NCBI GenBank assembly: GCA_947498325.1
Contig: CANMKE010000020.1
Location: forward strand, 1-64,000
Source: an uncultured Persicobacter sp.
GTDB lineage: Bacteria; Bacteroidota; Bacteroidia; Cytophagales; Cyclobacteriaceae
Direction of reading: 5' to 3'
Length of the DNA stretch: 64,000 nt
Shown here in pieces: positions 1-9,191 of this stretch. The position numbers and the translations under genes are program-made. Position 1 is the first letter of the stretch. The number at the start of each line of letters is the position of its first letter. The notes under the pieces were generated by a model. It saw only the letters and a list, made by a program, of their open reading frames with translations, had not been told where the DNA came from and made no database searches.

Positions 1-629
1 TGAGGATCACCTTCTTGAATTGACAGAAATATTCCATTAATTGATATTATCGAAATTAAAAGTTTACGCGCATGCCTTTCAGGACTGCTGTGCCGAAGGT
101 ACATTTTGTAATAGCTGCGGGTTTTAACCCGTAGTAAATAAGCGGCAGAATAAAATTTCGTGTTATAAAATCAGATTATGGTTGTGCAAAATATTATTTC
201 GTGAGCTGTACGGATGCACCTACGTGTGTATCCAAACCATCCAAAATTTATGATGATTCGGGCAGACACGTAGGTCAGCCCATACAGTGGCAAAATAAAA
301 TTTCGTGGTGTAAGATCGGATTATGGTTGTGCGACAGCCCCTTTACAGGATAACACGCTTAACTTAATGAGATTGGGTGCATCCGTACAGCGTCCCCCAA
401 AAAAACCGTGCGACAATATCAAATCTTAACTGTACAACGTCCATACATCCTTTCTGTAATTTTTTTAACGACCTAAGCTACTCGAAATCAGTCCATTAAA
501 AATACTTTCAATTTTTTTCAAAAAATATTGAGTACATAATTCCAACCTCTACATTTACTGTATAGAAGACGAAGGACGCGCACCTTTATTATTAATAGAA
601 ACAAAAAATTTACATTAATCTATACAGTT
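1..629. other. Gene-free left edge with repeats
   Basis: No convincing coding sequence is visible in the first 629 bases. The stretch holds one full copy of dispersed palindromic repeat A (205-287) and recurring repeat tails: an AAAATTTCGTG segment appears at about 150 and again at about 298, and a TTACAGGATAAC segment with CTTAACTTAATGA follows at about 345-368. The last 100 bases are AT-rich and probably carry the promoter of the lipoprotein gene that follows. Confidence 0.6.
205..287. repeat. Palindromic repeat A, copy 1
   Basis: An imperfect inverted repeat. The left arm begins GCTGTACGGATGCACCTACG and the right arm ends TAGGTCAGCCCATACAG, so the pair could fold into a long hairpin with a central AT-rich loop of variable length. 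The same unit recurs at 15172, 49840, 54558 (degenerate) and 60073, always between genes. An AAAATTTCGTGGT-type tail follows this copy, as it does the copy at 60073. Confidence 0.8.
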
Positions 630-1589
630 ATGAAAGTTCAAATCATTATTAAATCGTTGTTTATCATTTTTGCAGCCGCCTTTCTTTTCTCTTGTAATCA
701 GGAGGACATGGTGAATGGAGAGATCAGCAGTAACATCGAAAACGATCAAGCGGTGATGGATCATATCGTATTGACCAACGATATCGAAAGTCAGCGTTCT
801 GAAGATGAAAGTCGCGAGATGGGGTATTACGGCACGAGTTCGGCACGGGAAACTGCAAGAGAACGCATTCAAGCGAGGTTTCGTGGCCGTTTTCGTCCAA
901 TCGGATTTTATGACTGTGCGGAGCGTACAGTGGAACAGCTTGAAAATGGGAAAATCATCACCCTTGATTATGATATGGGAGAATGTTCGGTGACGGATAA
1001 AAACTATGCGGGTAAAATTATAGATCAGATTTCATGGTCACAGAACAGCCGATCACATGCGATTTCTTTTGAGAACTTTGGGCAGGAAGGTATTACAAAA
1101 AATGGCACAAGAAATAGAACATTTACTGTAGTAGGTATGGAATTGGAGCCTGAAATGGGCATGGACTATGATGCCTGGACAGGGACTTTGGTAGAGGACA
1201 TTACAATTGATTTTCCTGCTACGGAAGAAGAGGAAGCCCTTTCGGAGACCATCACCACTAATTTCACCCTTACGGGCAATGGCGAAGGCCGGTATAGAAG
1301 TGGGCAGGCAAGCTATACCAATAGCAATGGGGCCGATTTCAGTGTTAAAATTCTCGAGCCATTATTTTTCAGCAGAAGTTGTGAGGATCAAGTGAGATTT
1401 CCACTTGCGGGTGTAGAAGAGGTAACCACCAAGGAAGGTGTATTTACCATTAATTATGGAGACAGAAGTTGCGATACACTGGTAGAAATTACAAAAGACG
1501 GTATAATTACAGCGGTTGATTTGAAAGATGTGATTGTATATGGTAAAATTGGCCGAAGAGCTATTCGTAAAGTACGACGAGGGAATTAA
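630..1589 (+). CDS. Hypothetical lipoprotein
   Basis: A 319-residue protein that I cannot assign to a family. The N-terminus is a lipoprotein signal: a basic start, a hydrophobic run and a lipobox ending at Cys22 (FLFSC), so it is probably an envelope lipoprotein. Residues about 23-60 are acidic and low in complexity. An arginine-rich stretch follows at about 75-95, and the C-terminus is basic (RKVRRGN). Four further cysteines (in YDCAE, GECSV, RSCED and RSCDT contexts) could form two disulfides outside the cytoplasm. The middle and C-terminal parts look beta-rich. The gene stands alone and is followed by a strong hairpin terminator, so it is probably monocistronic. Coding status is well supported by length and signal; the function is unknown. 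Confidence 0.75.
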   Translation: MKVQIIIKSLFIIFAAAFLFSCNQEDMVNGEISSNIENDQAVMDHIVLTNDIESQRSEDESREMGYYGTSSARETARERIQARFRGRFRPIGFYDCAERTVEQLENGKIITLDYDMGECSVTDKNYAGKIIDQISWSQNSRSHAISFENFGQEGITKNGTRNRTFTVVGMELEPEMGMDYDAWTGTLVEDITIDFPATEEEEALSETITTNFTLTGNGEGRYRSGQASYTNSNGADFSVKILEPLFFSRSCEDQVRFPLAGVEEVTTKEGVFTINYGDRSCDTLVEITKDGIITAVDLKDVIVYGKIGRRAIRKVRRGN

Positions 1590-1612
1590 TTATAGGATAT
1601 TTTAAGTTACTG

Positions 1613-1649
1613 AGGTGCAGTGAGCGAGCGTTCATTGCACCTTTTTTTG
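1613..1649 (+). terminator. Intrinsic terminator
   Basis: A stem of AGGTGCAGTGA pairing with TTCATTGCACCT is followed by a run of seven T. It lies 23 bases after the lipoprotein stop codon and separates that gene from the Crp-type regulator. Confidence 0.8.
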
Positions 1650-1699
1650 TGGGCTAAATGGTGCGCTCGATTTTACTGATAGTAACAATACACACTAAA

Positions 1700-1729
1700 A
1701 TTGGCTTTAGTATATAGGCATTAATTTTG
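1700..1729 (+). promoter_or_regulatory. Candidate Bacteroidota promoter
   Basis: TAATTTTG at 1722-1729 matches the Bacteroidota -7 consensus TAnnTTTG exactly. An ATTG at 1700-1703 sits 18 bases upstream as a weaker -33 element. The predicted start of transcription is about 10 bases before the ATG of the regulator gene at 1746. Confidence 0.45.
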
Positions 1730-1745
1730 TAAATGAAGGACTGAT

Positions 1746-2312
1746 ATGAATACAAAGATACTCGAATTTTTTAATACAAAATATCCATTTAATCAAGATG
1801 GCCTGCAAGAGTTTGCCCGTTCATTTCAATTGAAAACCTATCCGAAGGGACATCTTCTTGTGCATCAGGAGATGGTAACTGACCGGCTCCTGTTCTTGGA
1901 GCAGGGAACTGTTCGGGAATTCTATGCCAAAGATGGGAAGGAGATGAATACCCGTTTCTATGTGCAGCCACAATTTATTAATGATTTTTTCTCTTTAACC
2001 AGACAAACCCCTACTCAAAAATGTCTTGAAACACTGCGGCAGGTACAAGTTCGAGAGTTAAGGTATGATCAGTTTTCGGAGCTGCTAAAAAAATACACCT
2101 GTGGACATGATTTTATCAACAAGATTTTTGAAAGTATTATTGAGAAAAAAGAGCAGGAATCATTTCGGCATTTCAGCCTTACACCCGATGAACTTTACCT
2201 CGATTTACTTGAGCATCACCCCGAATGGTTGCAGGAAATTCCGCTCTATCATATTGCCACTTACCTCCGCATGACTCCTGAAACATTGAGCAGAATTCGC
2301 AAGCGTACCTAA
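1746..2312 (+). CDS. Crp/Fnr-family transcription regulator
   Basis: A 188-residue cytoplasmic regulator. Residues about 20-115 fit a cyclic-nucleotide-binding-like beta barrel (YPKGHLLVHQ, LFLEQGTVREFY). The C-terminus carries a helix-turn-helix region (IPLYHIATYLRMTPETLSRI, about residues 165-184), where the TPETLSRIR part is typical of the recognition helix in Bacteroidota Crp-like proteins. No cysteine cluster of the Fnr iron-sulfur type is visible, and the barrel lacks an obvious classical cAMP pocket signature, so the effector is unknown. It precedes two metallo-beta-lactamase-fold genes on the same strand and may control them. The start ATG has a well-placed -7 element upstream. Confidence 0.85.
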   Translation: MNTKILEFFNTKYPFNQDGLQEFARSFQLKTYPKGHLLVHQEMVTDRLLFLEQGTVREFYAKDGKEMNTRFYVQPQFINDFFSLTRQTPTQKCLETLRQVQVRELRYDQFSELLKKYTCGHDFINKIFESIIEKKEQESFRHFSLTPDELYLDLLEHHPEWLQEIPLYHIATYLRMTPETLSRIRKRT

Positions 2313-2383
2313 GTTCTTGATTTGGATCAAGGCATGGCAGTTTTTTACGCCTTTTCTTTGTGATATCATTAAAAATCAAAAAA

Positions 2384-3031
2384 ATGAACGCAGTAGAAAA
2401 GCTTACTCTTGACGGGGAAATTCCTGTAAATTGTTATGTGATCGCGCGGCAGGGGGCTTGCTATATCGTTGACCCTGGCTATCAGAAAGAAAAAATTCAG
2501 GCCTACATTGCAGCGAAGGGCTATCAAGTAAAAGGGGTTCTTTTGACGCATGGGCATATCGATCATATCGAAGCGCTGGACTGTTTTGAGGTGCCCATTT
2601 TCATTCACGAGCAAGAGTGGGGTATCCTTCTGAATAATAGTAAAAACGGCTTTGATTTTTTTGGTAAAAAACCCAAGTATCAATTCGATCAACTTGACAT
2701 CAGACCGATAAATTCATCTACAGTTTTTCCTTTGGGTAATGAAGAAATATCCGTCTATTTGACCCCTGGCCACACCATAGGCAGTGTTTGTTACCGAATA
2801 GGACATGATCTTTACACAGGCGATACACTATTTGAAGGAACTGTAGGTAAATGGGATCGGCCATCGGGTAATATGGACCAATTGCGGGATTCGGTTCTAT
2901 GGCTCATCGATTCTTTGCCTGAACATTTAATTATTCACCCTGGACATGGCAGAAGCAGTACCATTGGCGTGGAGAAACAGATCAATCCATTTTATATCCG
3001 TTGGCGCAACGGTTTAGAAATTATTCAATAA
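2384..3031 (+). CDS. MBL-fold metallo-hydrolase, glyoxalase II-like
   Basis: A cytoplasmic protein of about 215 residues with the metallo-beta-lactamase fold. The metal-binding signature HGHIDH is at residues 56-61, further ligands are likely in PGHTIGSV and YTGDTLF, and the last histidine is in HPGHG. The order and length match the glyoxalase II / hydroxyacylglutathione hydrolase-like group that is common in Bacteroidota; the actual thioester substrate is unknown. I start at the ATG at 2384 rather than the GTG at 2360, because family members begin close to this point. It follows the Crp-type regulator by 71 bases and is followed by another MBL-fold gene 20 bases downstream, so the three may be co-transcribed. 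Confidence 0.85.
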   Translation: MNAVEKLTLDGEIPVNCYVIARQGACYIVDPGYQKEKIQAYIAAKGYQVKGVLLTHGHIDHIEALDCFEVPIFIHEQEWGILLNNSKNGFDFFGKKPKYQFDQLDIRPINSSTVFPLGNEEISVYLTPGHTIGSVCYRIGHDLYTGDTLFEGTVGKWDRPSGNMDQLRDSVLWLIDSLPEHLIIHPGHGRSSTIGVEKQINPFYIRWRNGLEIIQ

Positions 3032-3051
3032 CGCTTAATCCTTATTCCATC

Positions 3052-3813
3052 ATGAAAATTCATCATTTAAGAAATGCCACATTCGTGTTAGAGCATCAGG
3101 AACATTTTATTTTAATTGACCCGATGCTTGGCCCGAAGGGGCAAATCCCTCCTTTCTCATTTATCAAAAATAAAATCCGTAGAAATCCATTGGTCGAAAT
3201 GCCACAGGATACCGCTGTATTGGAAAAAGTAACGCATGGGCTCATCACGCACTTGCACCCTGATCACCTTGATCAAGCAGGAGAAGATTTTTTAGTTCGA
3301 CGTAAAATTCCTGTAACCTGCAATCAACGAGATGAAGGTAAGTTACGGAAAAAAGGGCTGAATGTGGTTCAGACGCTTGATTATTGGCAGACCGCCGATT
3401 TCTGCGATGGGCAGATCACGGGAATACCCGCAGTGCACGGCTATGGACTAATTGCTAAATTGATGGGAAATGTGATCGGTTTTCATATCGAATTTAATCA
3501 GCAAGATAGCCTGTACCTTAGTGCTGATACCGTTTATACCGCTGATGTGGATCGTGTGCTAAAGGAATATCAACCAAAAGTTGCCGTATTGGCCGCAGGT
3601 TCCGCCGCCTTTGATGTTGGAGGAAAATTGTTGATGAATGAGGCTGATCTGCTCACGTTTGTTCAAAATGCACCCGGTCAAGTTTATGCCAACCACCTTG
3701 ACGCATTGAATCATTGCCCAATGACAAGAACAAAATTTAGCCAGTTAATGGCAGAAAATCAGCTATCAGAAAAGGTGAAGTTTCCCGCTGATGGCACTAC
3801 TTTGGAATATTGA
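3052..3813 (+). CDS. MBL-fold metallo-hydrolase, UlaG/RomA-like
   Basis: A 253-residue protein of the MBL superfamily, in the group typified by UlaG-like lactonases and NAPE-PLD-like enzymes. The metal motif HLHPDH is at residues 67-72, a conserved YLSADTVY segment supplies the bridging Asp, and ANHLDALNHC carries a late histidine. It has no signal peptide. I chose the ATG at 3052, since sequence further upstream overlaps the end of the preceding gene and does not resemble this family. The substrate is unknown. No clear terminator follows. Confidence 0.8.
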   Translation: MKIHHLRNATFVLEHQEHFILIDPMLGPKGQIPPFSFIKNKIRRNPLVEMPQDTAVLEKVTHGLITHLHPDHLDQAGEDFLVRRKIPVTCNQRDEGKLRKKGLNVVQTLDYWQTADFCDGQITGIPAVHGYGLIAKLMGNVIGFHIEFNQQDSLYLSADTVYTADVDRVLKEYQPKVAVLAAGSAAFDVGGKLLMNEADLLTFVQNAPGQVYANHLDALNHCPMTRTKFSQLMAENQLSEKVKFPADGTTLEY

Positions 3814-4254
3814 TTCGGAGGAAAGTTGGGGTGGATACGTGGTAATTGGCAATATGCCTGGTATATAGTTGATCAGGCAGGTGGTTTCATACGGTAATAA
3901 CCTGTAAGTATTGCCATTGAAATAATATTATTTGTGAATATGAATGCCAAACAACCACCCCACCTACCAACTGAAAAGGGTACCATGGACAGCTCATTTA
4001 AGGTGAATGATTTGGTAATTAAGAAATGCTGTAGGAGATTATCTGAACTCTCGATGTGAGGAACTATTTGAAAGTAGAGGGCAATAACTACTGAACATCC
4101 CTGTATTTTGATCTTTAAGGGAAAGAAACATTACTTTACTGCTTATTTGATGATTTTTTTAGCTTTTGTTCTGTACTTTTCACATCAAGTAAAGAAGAAC
4201 ATCTATTTTATATTTCGGTCTTATAGTTATAAATAAACTATACATTATTATAAG
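3814..4254. other. Intergenic, nothing recognised
   Basis: About 440 AT-rich bases without a supported gene, RNA or repeat. A weak -7-like TATATTTC lies at 4209-4216, upstream of the LruC lipoprotein gene, without a clear -33 partner. Confidence 0.5.
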
Positions 4255-6240
4255 ATGAGCAATAATTTACTTATTGTATTATTGCTTTTAGGTGTAAGCA
4301 TTGGGTCTTGTACTTCCAACAACGACAACCCTAACCCCAATCCAAGCCAAGTGACAGGTTTTGAGGGGATTGTCATTCCTGAAGGTTTTGAATTTAAAAC
4401 CAATCAGACCATCAGCTTGGATCTGAATGATGAGGCTCCCTCCCAGAATGCCTATTATGAAATAGCCTTTTAGAATACTGAAGGACAAGAAGAGGTAATC
4501 AACCGTTCTTTTATGCCAGCTAACCAAGGCACTATTGAAGTTCAATTAAATGTCCCTACCTATGCCAAGGAATTGATGATCAACAAGGTGGTCAATGGGG
4601 AAAAGGTCAGTCAAAAAGCAGACATCGCAGCACAAAGCATCGTAACCTTCACCGCCAATCAAAGAATTTTGGCTTGTGAAACCAAAATTTACGGAGTAAC
4701 CTACAATCACGGTGGCGGCCAGATGTTTGACATCGACCCAACAGATGGAGGGGACTACACCAGAACAGTGATTCAGAACCCAATGCCTGATGGTGGATCA
4801 ATGGCCTGTGCGGTGGACAAATATAACAAACGCGTTTATGTAGGCTTCAGAAACCAACACCTGAGATACTATTCTATTGATGATGGCACCTGGACGACGG
4901 TTTCCACGAGCAGTCCATTCGGTAGAGATTACCCTCGAATGGAATATCACCATGGAAGAAATGAGCTTTGGGTAGCACATGATAAAATCATGCATATCCT
5001 CGATGCTAATACAGGACAGTCAAAAAAATCTTATGTGTTTGATGGTTTTGGCGATTTTAGTCCAGGTGGTGGCGATATCGCTATTGCGCTCGACGGCACA
5101 ACCTATATGTGTACACATGCGGGCTTGTATAAATTTGTTGATTTTGATCCTAATGTTACCACGGATACGATTAAAATCGAGCGAATAAGCGCAGAGAGCC
5201 TCGATTACAGGACCACTTCATTGGCCATCGATCAGGATCAGCGCATTTATTTAGGAACCGTAAATGGCTCTCTGTTGGAATTAGATCCAAGTGACGGAAG
5301 CTACATTCTACGGAAAAAATATGATGCAGAAATCAGTGATCTTTCCGCTTTCCCTTGTACAGTGGATGAATGCCCTCAGGTAGATACGGACAATGATGGT
5401 TGTATAGACTGTGTGGATGAATTCCCTGAAGATCCTTCACTTTGTGGAACCTTCGAAAGCCCAAGTAAATTCGGATGGGGAAGTATCGCTTTTGAAGATT
5501 TGTGGCCATCGAAAGGGAATTATGATTTCAATGATTTGGTGGTGAACTTCAGATTTAAATTGTTCATGAATGGTAACAATAAGGCAACAAAGATGGAGGT
5601 TACTGTGCTTCAGAAAGCAAGAGTAGCGAGCTTCGATAATGGCTTTGGTGTCATGTTGCCTGCCGCAGTAACAGATGATAAAATTGCTTCCGTATCTGGA
5701 TATTCTTTAACCTCAGGTAACATTAATCTTAATGGAAAAGGCATTGAAGTGGGGCACAATGGCCGTGTGGTATTGATTCCTTACGATCAGTCTTCCAAAG
5801 CGGGATCGTATGGTTCTTGTTTACCGAAAAATGAAGGCAATGCGATCAAACTTTTAGTGACTTTTACGGAGCCATTGGATGTGGATGATTTTGATTTGGT
5901 GGACTTCCCGTACAATCCGTTCATCTTTCAAAATGGCGTTCGCTCACATGAAATACACTTGTTCAATCATGAGCCAACTGCGCTGCATGACGGCAATATA
6001 TTCAATACCGTTGACGATGACTCTAACCCATTGAATGACAAGTTTTATCAAAACAGCAGAAAGCACCCTTGGGCGCTGAACATCATCCACGATTACCGCG
6101 TGGTGAATGAAGGAATCGATATTACCAATGCTTACAATAACTTTAAAGCATGGGCTGAGTCAGGTGGTACCACTAATCAGGATTGGTACAAAGACAATCC
6201 AGGTAACCGAAATACAGAACATATCTGTACTGAGAATTAA
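4255..6240 (+). pseudogene. LruC-domain lipoprotein, broken by in-frame TAG
   Basis: A single reading frame of 661 codons is interrupted at codon 73 by TAG (4471-4473); the frame is the same on both sides and the protein reads through sensibly. The N-terminus is a lipoprotein signal with lipobox GSC at about residue 19, so the intact product would be a cell-envelope lipoprotein. Residues about 130-360 form a beta-propeller-like region, followed by a calcium-binding stretch DTDNDGCIDCVDEFPEDP and then a C-terminal LruC domain of about 240 residues (FEDLWPSKGNYDFNDLVVN). LruC is known as a domain of Bacteroidota surface proteins with no defined activity. The stop is one base from CAG, AAG or GAG. 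It could be a true nonsense mutation, a sequencing error or a suppressed stop; a restart at the ATG at 4513 would lack a signal peptide. Confidence 0.75.
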
Positions 6241-6260
6241 TATTTAAAAAAATGATTTTG

Positions 6261-6294
6261 AAAGCCAGCAAGAGTTCCTCTGCTGGCTTTTTTT
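6261..6294 (+). terminator. Intrinsic terminator
   Basis: A perfect AAAGCCAGCA / TGCTGGCTTT stem with a 10-base loop and a run of T, 21 bases after the LruC gene. The remaining gene-free sequence to 6624 shows nothing else recognisable. Confidence 0.85.
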
Positions 6295-6624
6295 GTGCCA
6301 TAAATGGCGATAAATCTGGGGTAGGCGTAGTGCGTATTTTATAAATATATCATCCAATTGCTAATTTTTATTTTTTTACACGCACTAAAAAGGCGGAATT
6401 AGTCAGTGTCTACTGTCGAAGTGGTTGGTTAACACATAATCTTATGGAAGCTTTTACAAATGTTATCCTGAAGGGGGGAGGGACCGCCAAAATGTTGTGG
6501 TGATAAGTGTGCCCAAACAATGAAAGGAAATTATCCGCAAAAATTATTTTTTTGGTTTCCAAATTTTTAGGTAAGGGGCCAATTGATGATATGGTAACAA
6601 TCGATCATTTAAAGTGGATCATTG

Positions 6625-6656
6625 TTTGTAAAGTTGTATAGACAACTTTTCTTTTG
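6625..6656 (+). promoter_or_regulatory. Promoter with palindromic GntR operator
   Basis: AAAGTTGT-ATAG-ACAACTTT at 6630-6649 is a palindrome with 8-base perfect arms. Its core GTATAGAC fits the HutC-subfamily operator form GTnTAnAC. It fills almost exactly the spacer between TTTG (6625-6628) and TTCTTTTG (6649-6656), a near match to the Bacteroidota -33/-7 promoter with a 20-base spacer. The GntR gene starts 12 bases later, so the transcript would have a very short leader. Autoregulation is the natural reading. A closely similar site lies at 43688-43705 beside the second GntR gene. Confidence 0.65.
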
Positions 6657-6668
6657 TACTTTAACAAT

Positions 6669-7385
6669 ATGACAGAGCAAGTAATTAAGTACAATAGTCA
6701 ATTGATCGCAAAGGACCTGTCCAAGCAGGTCACTACTGGGCAATATCAGGTAGGTGACCAGCTACCGCCTGAGAAGCAGCTGTGTGAACAGTATCAGTGC
6801 AGTAGAATGACGGTGCGCCGTGCTTTACAGACGTTGGTGGATCAGGGCTTAATTGTGCGGCATCGGGGTAAAAGGAGTAAGGTCATTCGTAACCGCAAAA
6901 CGGTCGGGCTACTTTCGGTGCAGGGTTTTAGTGATTTATCCAAGAAACTAAATATTGAACCGTGGACCGAGCTGCTATCGCCTTCGGGTTTTGTGGTGAT
7001 CCCCGACGAGCTGAAAGCCCTTTTTGCTGAGGCCAATGAATTTGAGTCGGCCTTAGGCGTTATGCGTAAGCGGGGGATGGATCAGGAGGCAATTTTGATC
7101 GAACAAACGTATGTGGCGGGATTGGAGGAGCTTACCGCCGACATTCCCGATTTTTCCCAACAGTCCCTGTTTCAATTTTTGGAGCAGGATTTCGGCATCG
7201 AGATCGTCAATGCTTCCCAATCCTTTCAGGCGATCGCTTGTCCACAACAGTTAGCAACCGGTTTAGGGGTGGCTGCTGATGCTCCGATCCTGCGTGTGGA
7301 TCGGATGTTGCAGACCAATGATCGTGGGGTGGTGGTGTTTTCAACTGTTTTCTGTAAGACGGAACACTTTATAATTTCAGTATAA
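6669..7385 (+). CDS. GntR-family regulator, HutC/UTRA type
   Basis: A 238-residue regulator. Residues about 10-75 are a winged helix-turn-helix of the GntR family (YQVGDQLPPEKQLCEQYQCS followed by RMTVRRALQTLVDQGLI). The rest (about 90-235) fits a UTRA effector domain, ending in a strand with VDRMLQTNDRGVVVFSTVF. UTRA regulators usually bind sugar phosphates or related metabolites. I start at the ATG at 6669, just before the family's first helix. Its stop overlaps the next gene's start by one base (TAATG), so it is the first gene of the catabolic operon up to 12298 and probably represses it through the palindrome at 6630-6649. It is a distant relative of the second GntR gene at 43787. Confidence 0.9.
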   Translation: MTEQVIKYNSQLIAKDLSKQVTTGQYQVGDQLPPEKQLCEQYQCSRMTVRRALQTLVDQGLIVRHRGKRSKVIRNRKTVGLLSVQGFSDLSKKLNIEPWTELLSPSGFVVIPDELKALFAEANEFESALGVMRKRGMDQEAILIEQTYVAGLEELTADIPDFSQQSLFQFLEQDFGIEIVNASQSFQAIACPQQLATGLGVAADAPILRVDRMLQTNDRGVVVFSTVFCKTEHFIISV

Positions 7386-8167
7386 TGATAAAATCAAACC
7401 ATTATTTAATCGTTGGCGGCAGCACCGGAATGGGCTTTTCAGCTGCATCGGCTTTGATCAAACAGGGCGCCAAAGTGATGATCATCGGGCGTAATGCACA
7501 GACTGTCGAGCAGGCCCAACAATCCTTAGGAGCAAATTGCATTGGTTTTGTAGGCGATGCTTGCTTGGCCGAAACCACCGAGCAGGCAATCGAACACTTG
7601 CATCAGGTCTGGGGGCGTATTGATGGTTTATACCATGTTGCTGGGGGCAGTGGACGTTCTTTTGGGGATGGTCCATTGCATCAGATGAGTATAGAAGGGT
7701 GGAACAAGACTTTTGAGCTGAATTTGACCAGTATGATGTTATCGAATCGGGCGATGATCCGCTATTTTTTGAAACACGGCATCCGGGGTAAGATCCTGAA
7801 CATGGGTTCAGTTTTAGGCTTTTCGCCCAGCCCGGAATATTTCACCACCCATGCCTATGCGGCGACCAAATCAGCGATCATTGGATTTAGCAAAAGTATT
7901 GCTGCTCATTATGCCAAAGAGGGCATACAGGTGAATGTGGTTGCACCTGCATTGGTCGAAACCCCCATGGCCAAAAGGGCGAAGGAAGATGAGCAAATAC
8001 AGGATTTTATAAAAACAAAACAACCTTTAGAAGGGGGACGAATGGGGCTTGCTTCGGATTTGGATCAGGCGGTGTTGATGTTCCTTTCGTCAGAAAACAA
8101 CTTCATGACCGGGCAGGTTTTGGCCGTTGATGGGGGTTGGTGTTTGTCCGAAGGGCAACTAAAATAA
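7385..8167 (+). CDS. SDR-family dehydrogenase
   Basis: A 260-residue short-chain dehydrogenase/reductase. The N-terminal nucleotide-binding motif reads GGSTGMG (about residues 10-16), with Gly in place of Thr in the usual TGxxxGIG. The catalytic set is seen as Ser in NMGSVLGFS, then YAATK with Tyr and Lys spaced as expected, and a C-terminal FMTGQVLAVDGGW that is typical of classical SDRs. It would oxidise or reduce a hydroxyl/keto group using NAD(P)(H) in the cytoplasm; the substrate cannot be read from sequence. It is translationally coupled to the GntR gene (TAATG overlap) and followed 66 bases later by the ROK kinase gene. In this operon it is a candidate to make a sugar lactone or keto-sugar from a free sugar. 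Confidence 0.88.
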   Translation: MIKSNHYLIVGGSTGMGFSAASALIKQGAKVMIIGRNAQTVEQAQQSLGANCIGFVGDACLAETTEQAIEHLHQVWGRIDGLYHVAGGSGRSFGDGPLHQMSIEGWNKTFELNLTSMMLSNRAMIRYFLKHGIRGKILNMGSVLGFSPSPEYFTTHAYAATKSAIIGFSKSIAAHYAKEGIQVNVVAPALVETPMAKRAKEDEQIQDFIKTKQPLEGGRMGLASDLDQAVLMFLSSENNFMTGQVLAVDGGWCLSEGQLK

Positions 8168-8233
8168 ATTTTTTCGGGTCGGTGCTGAGCGGTTGAGGGG
8201 TTATTTTTTATCCATATTTAAACGATTCAGTTT

Positions 8234-9124
8234 ATGGAATATCTTCATGGAATAGATATTGGCGGGACGAATATCAAGTCGATCATTTTGGATCAGCAGC
8301 GTCAAATTATCCATCAATCTAAACATCCAACAACATCCAAATGGGCGTCGGTGGTCGAACAGATCAACAGGAACGCCAGGAAAAAGTATAATATCGAGTC
8401 GGTGGGTATCGCAGCACCGGGTTTGGTCAATCAACAGAATGATCGCATCGTATGCCTGCCCGAGCGATTAGCGGGTATTGTCGATTTTGATTGGCAGTCG
8501 ATCTTTGGTAATGAAGAATTTACAGTGCTCAACGATGCACATGCGGCCACGATTGCCGAATATGAATGTCATTTCGCAACCAAATATCAACACCTTTTAT
8601 TATTGACCCTGGGCACCGGGGTAGGAGGCGGACTTATCCTGAATGGGCAACTGCATCAGGGTGCGCAGCAACGTGCCGGGCATTTGGGGCATACGGCCTT
8701 GCAAATGAACTTAGGGCAAACGATGACCAATATGCCGGGCAGTTTGGAGTGGCATGTGGGTAATTTTTCTGCCAAAGAGCGCAGCAATGGGCGCTTTGAT
8801 GATAATCTTCAGATCCTTCAGGCTTATCGCTCGGGCGACCCGTTTGGGCAATTGCTTTGGCTCAAAATGATGGAGTCGCTTTCGGTGGGTATTAGCGGCC
8901 TGATTAATGCTTTTGCCCCCGAAGTGGTGGTGCTTGCTGGTGGATTGACCCTTGCCAAAGAGGACCTTTTTGCGCCCCTTCAAAAGATGATGGATCAATA
9001 TGAATGGCGCACCAATGGAAAAAGTACGCCAATTGTTGCTGCGGGCTTTGATGACTTCGCAGGCGCTATCGGTGCGGCCCTTTTTGCGCATCAACAAATC
9101 AGCACCATCAGCCAAAAATTATAA
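8234..9124 (+). CDS. ROK-family sugar kinase, atypical
   Basis: A 296-residue protein of the ROK family (sugar kinases and repressors) without a DNA-binding domain, so a kinase is expected. The N-terminal phosphate loop DIGGTNIKS is at residues about 6-14. TLGTGVGGGLILNGQ and GHLGH (the ROK histidine) are present, as is the C-terminal FAPEVVVLAGGL. The zinc-binding CxCGxxGCxE segment that normally follows GHxxH is missing: the sequence reads MNLGQTMTNMPGSLEWHVG with no cysteine. Zinc-free ROK proteins exist, but most bacterial ones keep the cysteines, so activity should be viewed with caution. The catalytic Asp is expected in LNDAHAA. It sits between the SDR and SIS genes and probably phosphorylates the pathway's sugar. 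Confidence 0.85.
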   Translation: MEYLHGIDIGGTNIKSIILDQQRQIIHQSKHPTTSKWASVVEQINRNARKKYNIESVGIAAPGLVNQQNDRIVCLPERLAGIVDFDWQSIFGNEEFTVLNDAHAATIAEYECHFATKYQHLLLLTLGTGVGGGLILNGQLHQGAQQRAGHLGHTALQMNLGQTMTNMPGSLEWHVGNFSAKERSNGRFDDNLQILQAYRSGDPFGQLLWLKMMESLSVGISGLINAFAPEVVVLAGGLTLAKEDLFAPLQKMMDQYEWRTNGKSTPIVAAGFDDFAGAIGAALFAHQQISTISQKL

Positions 9125-9191
9125 ATGCTGCGGTCAGTGATCGACCGTTTGTTTTTACCCAAATTCATACATATACCTAACAAGAAAAATA

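Noticed and set aside
205-287. Repeat A as a CRISPR array or att site
   Set aside because: The copies are kilobases apart rather than regularly spaced, are themselves palindromic with variable loops, and no cas or integrase gene is present.
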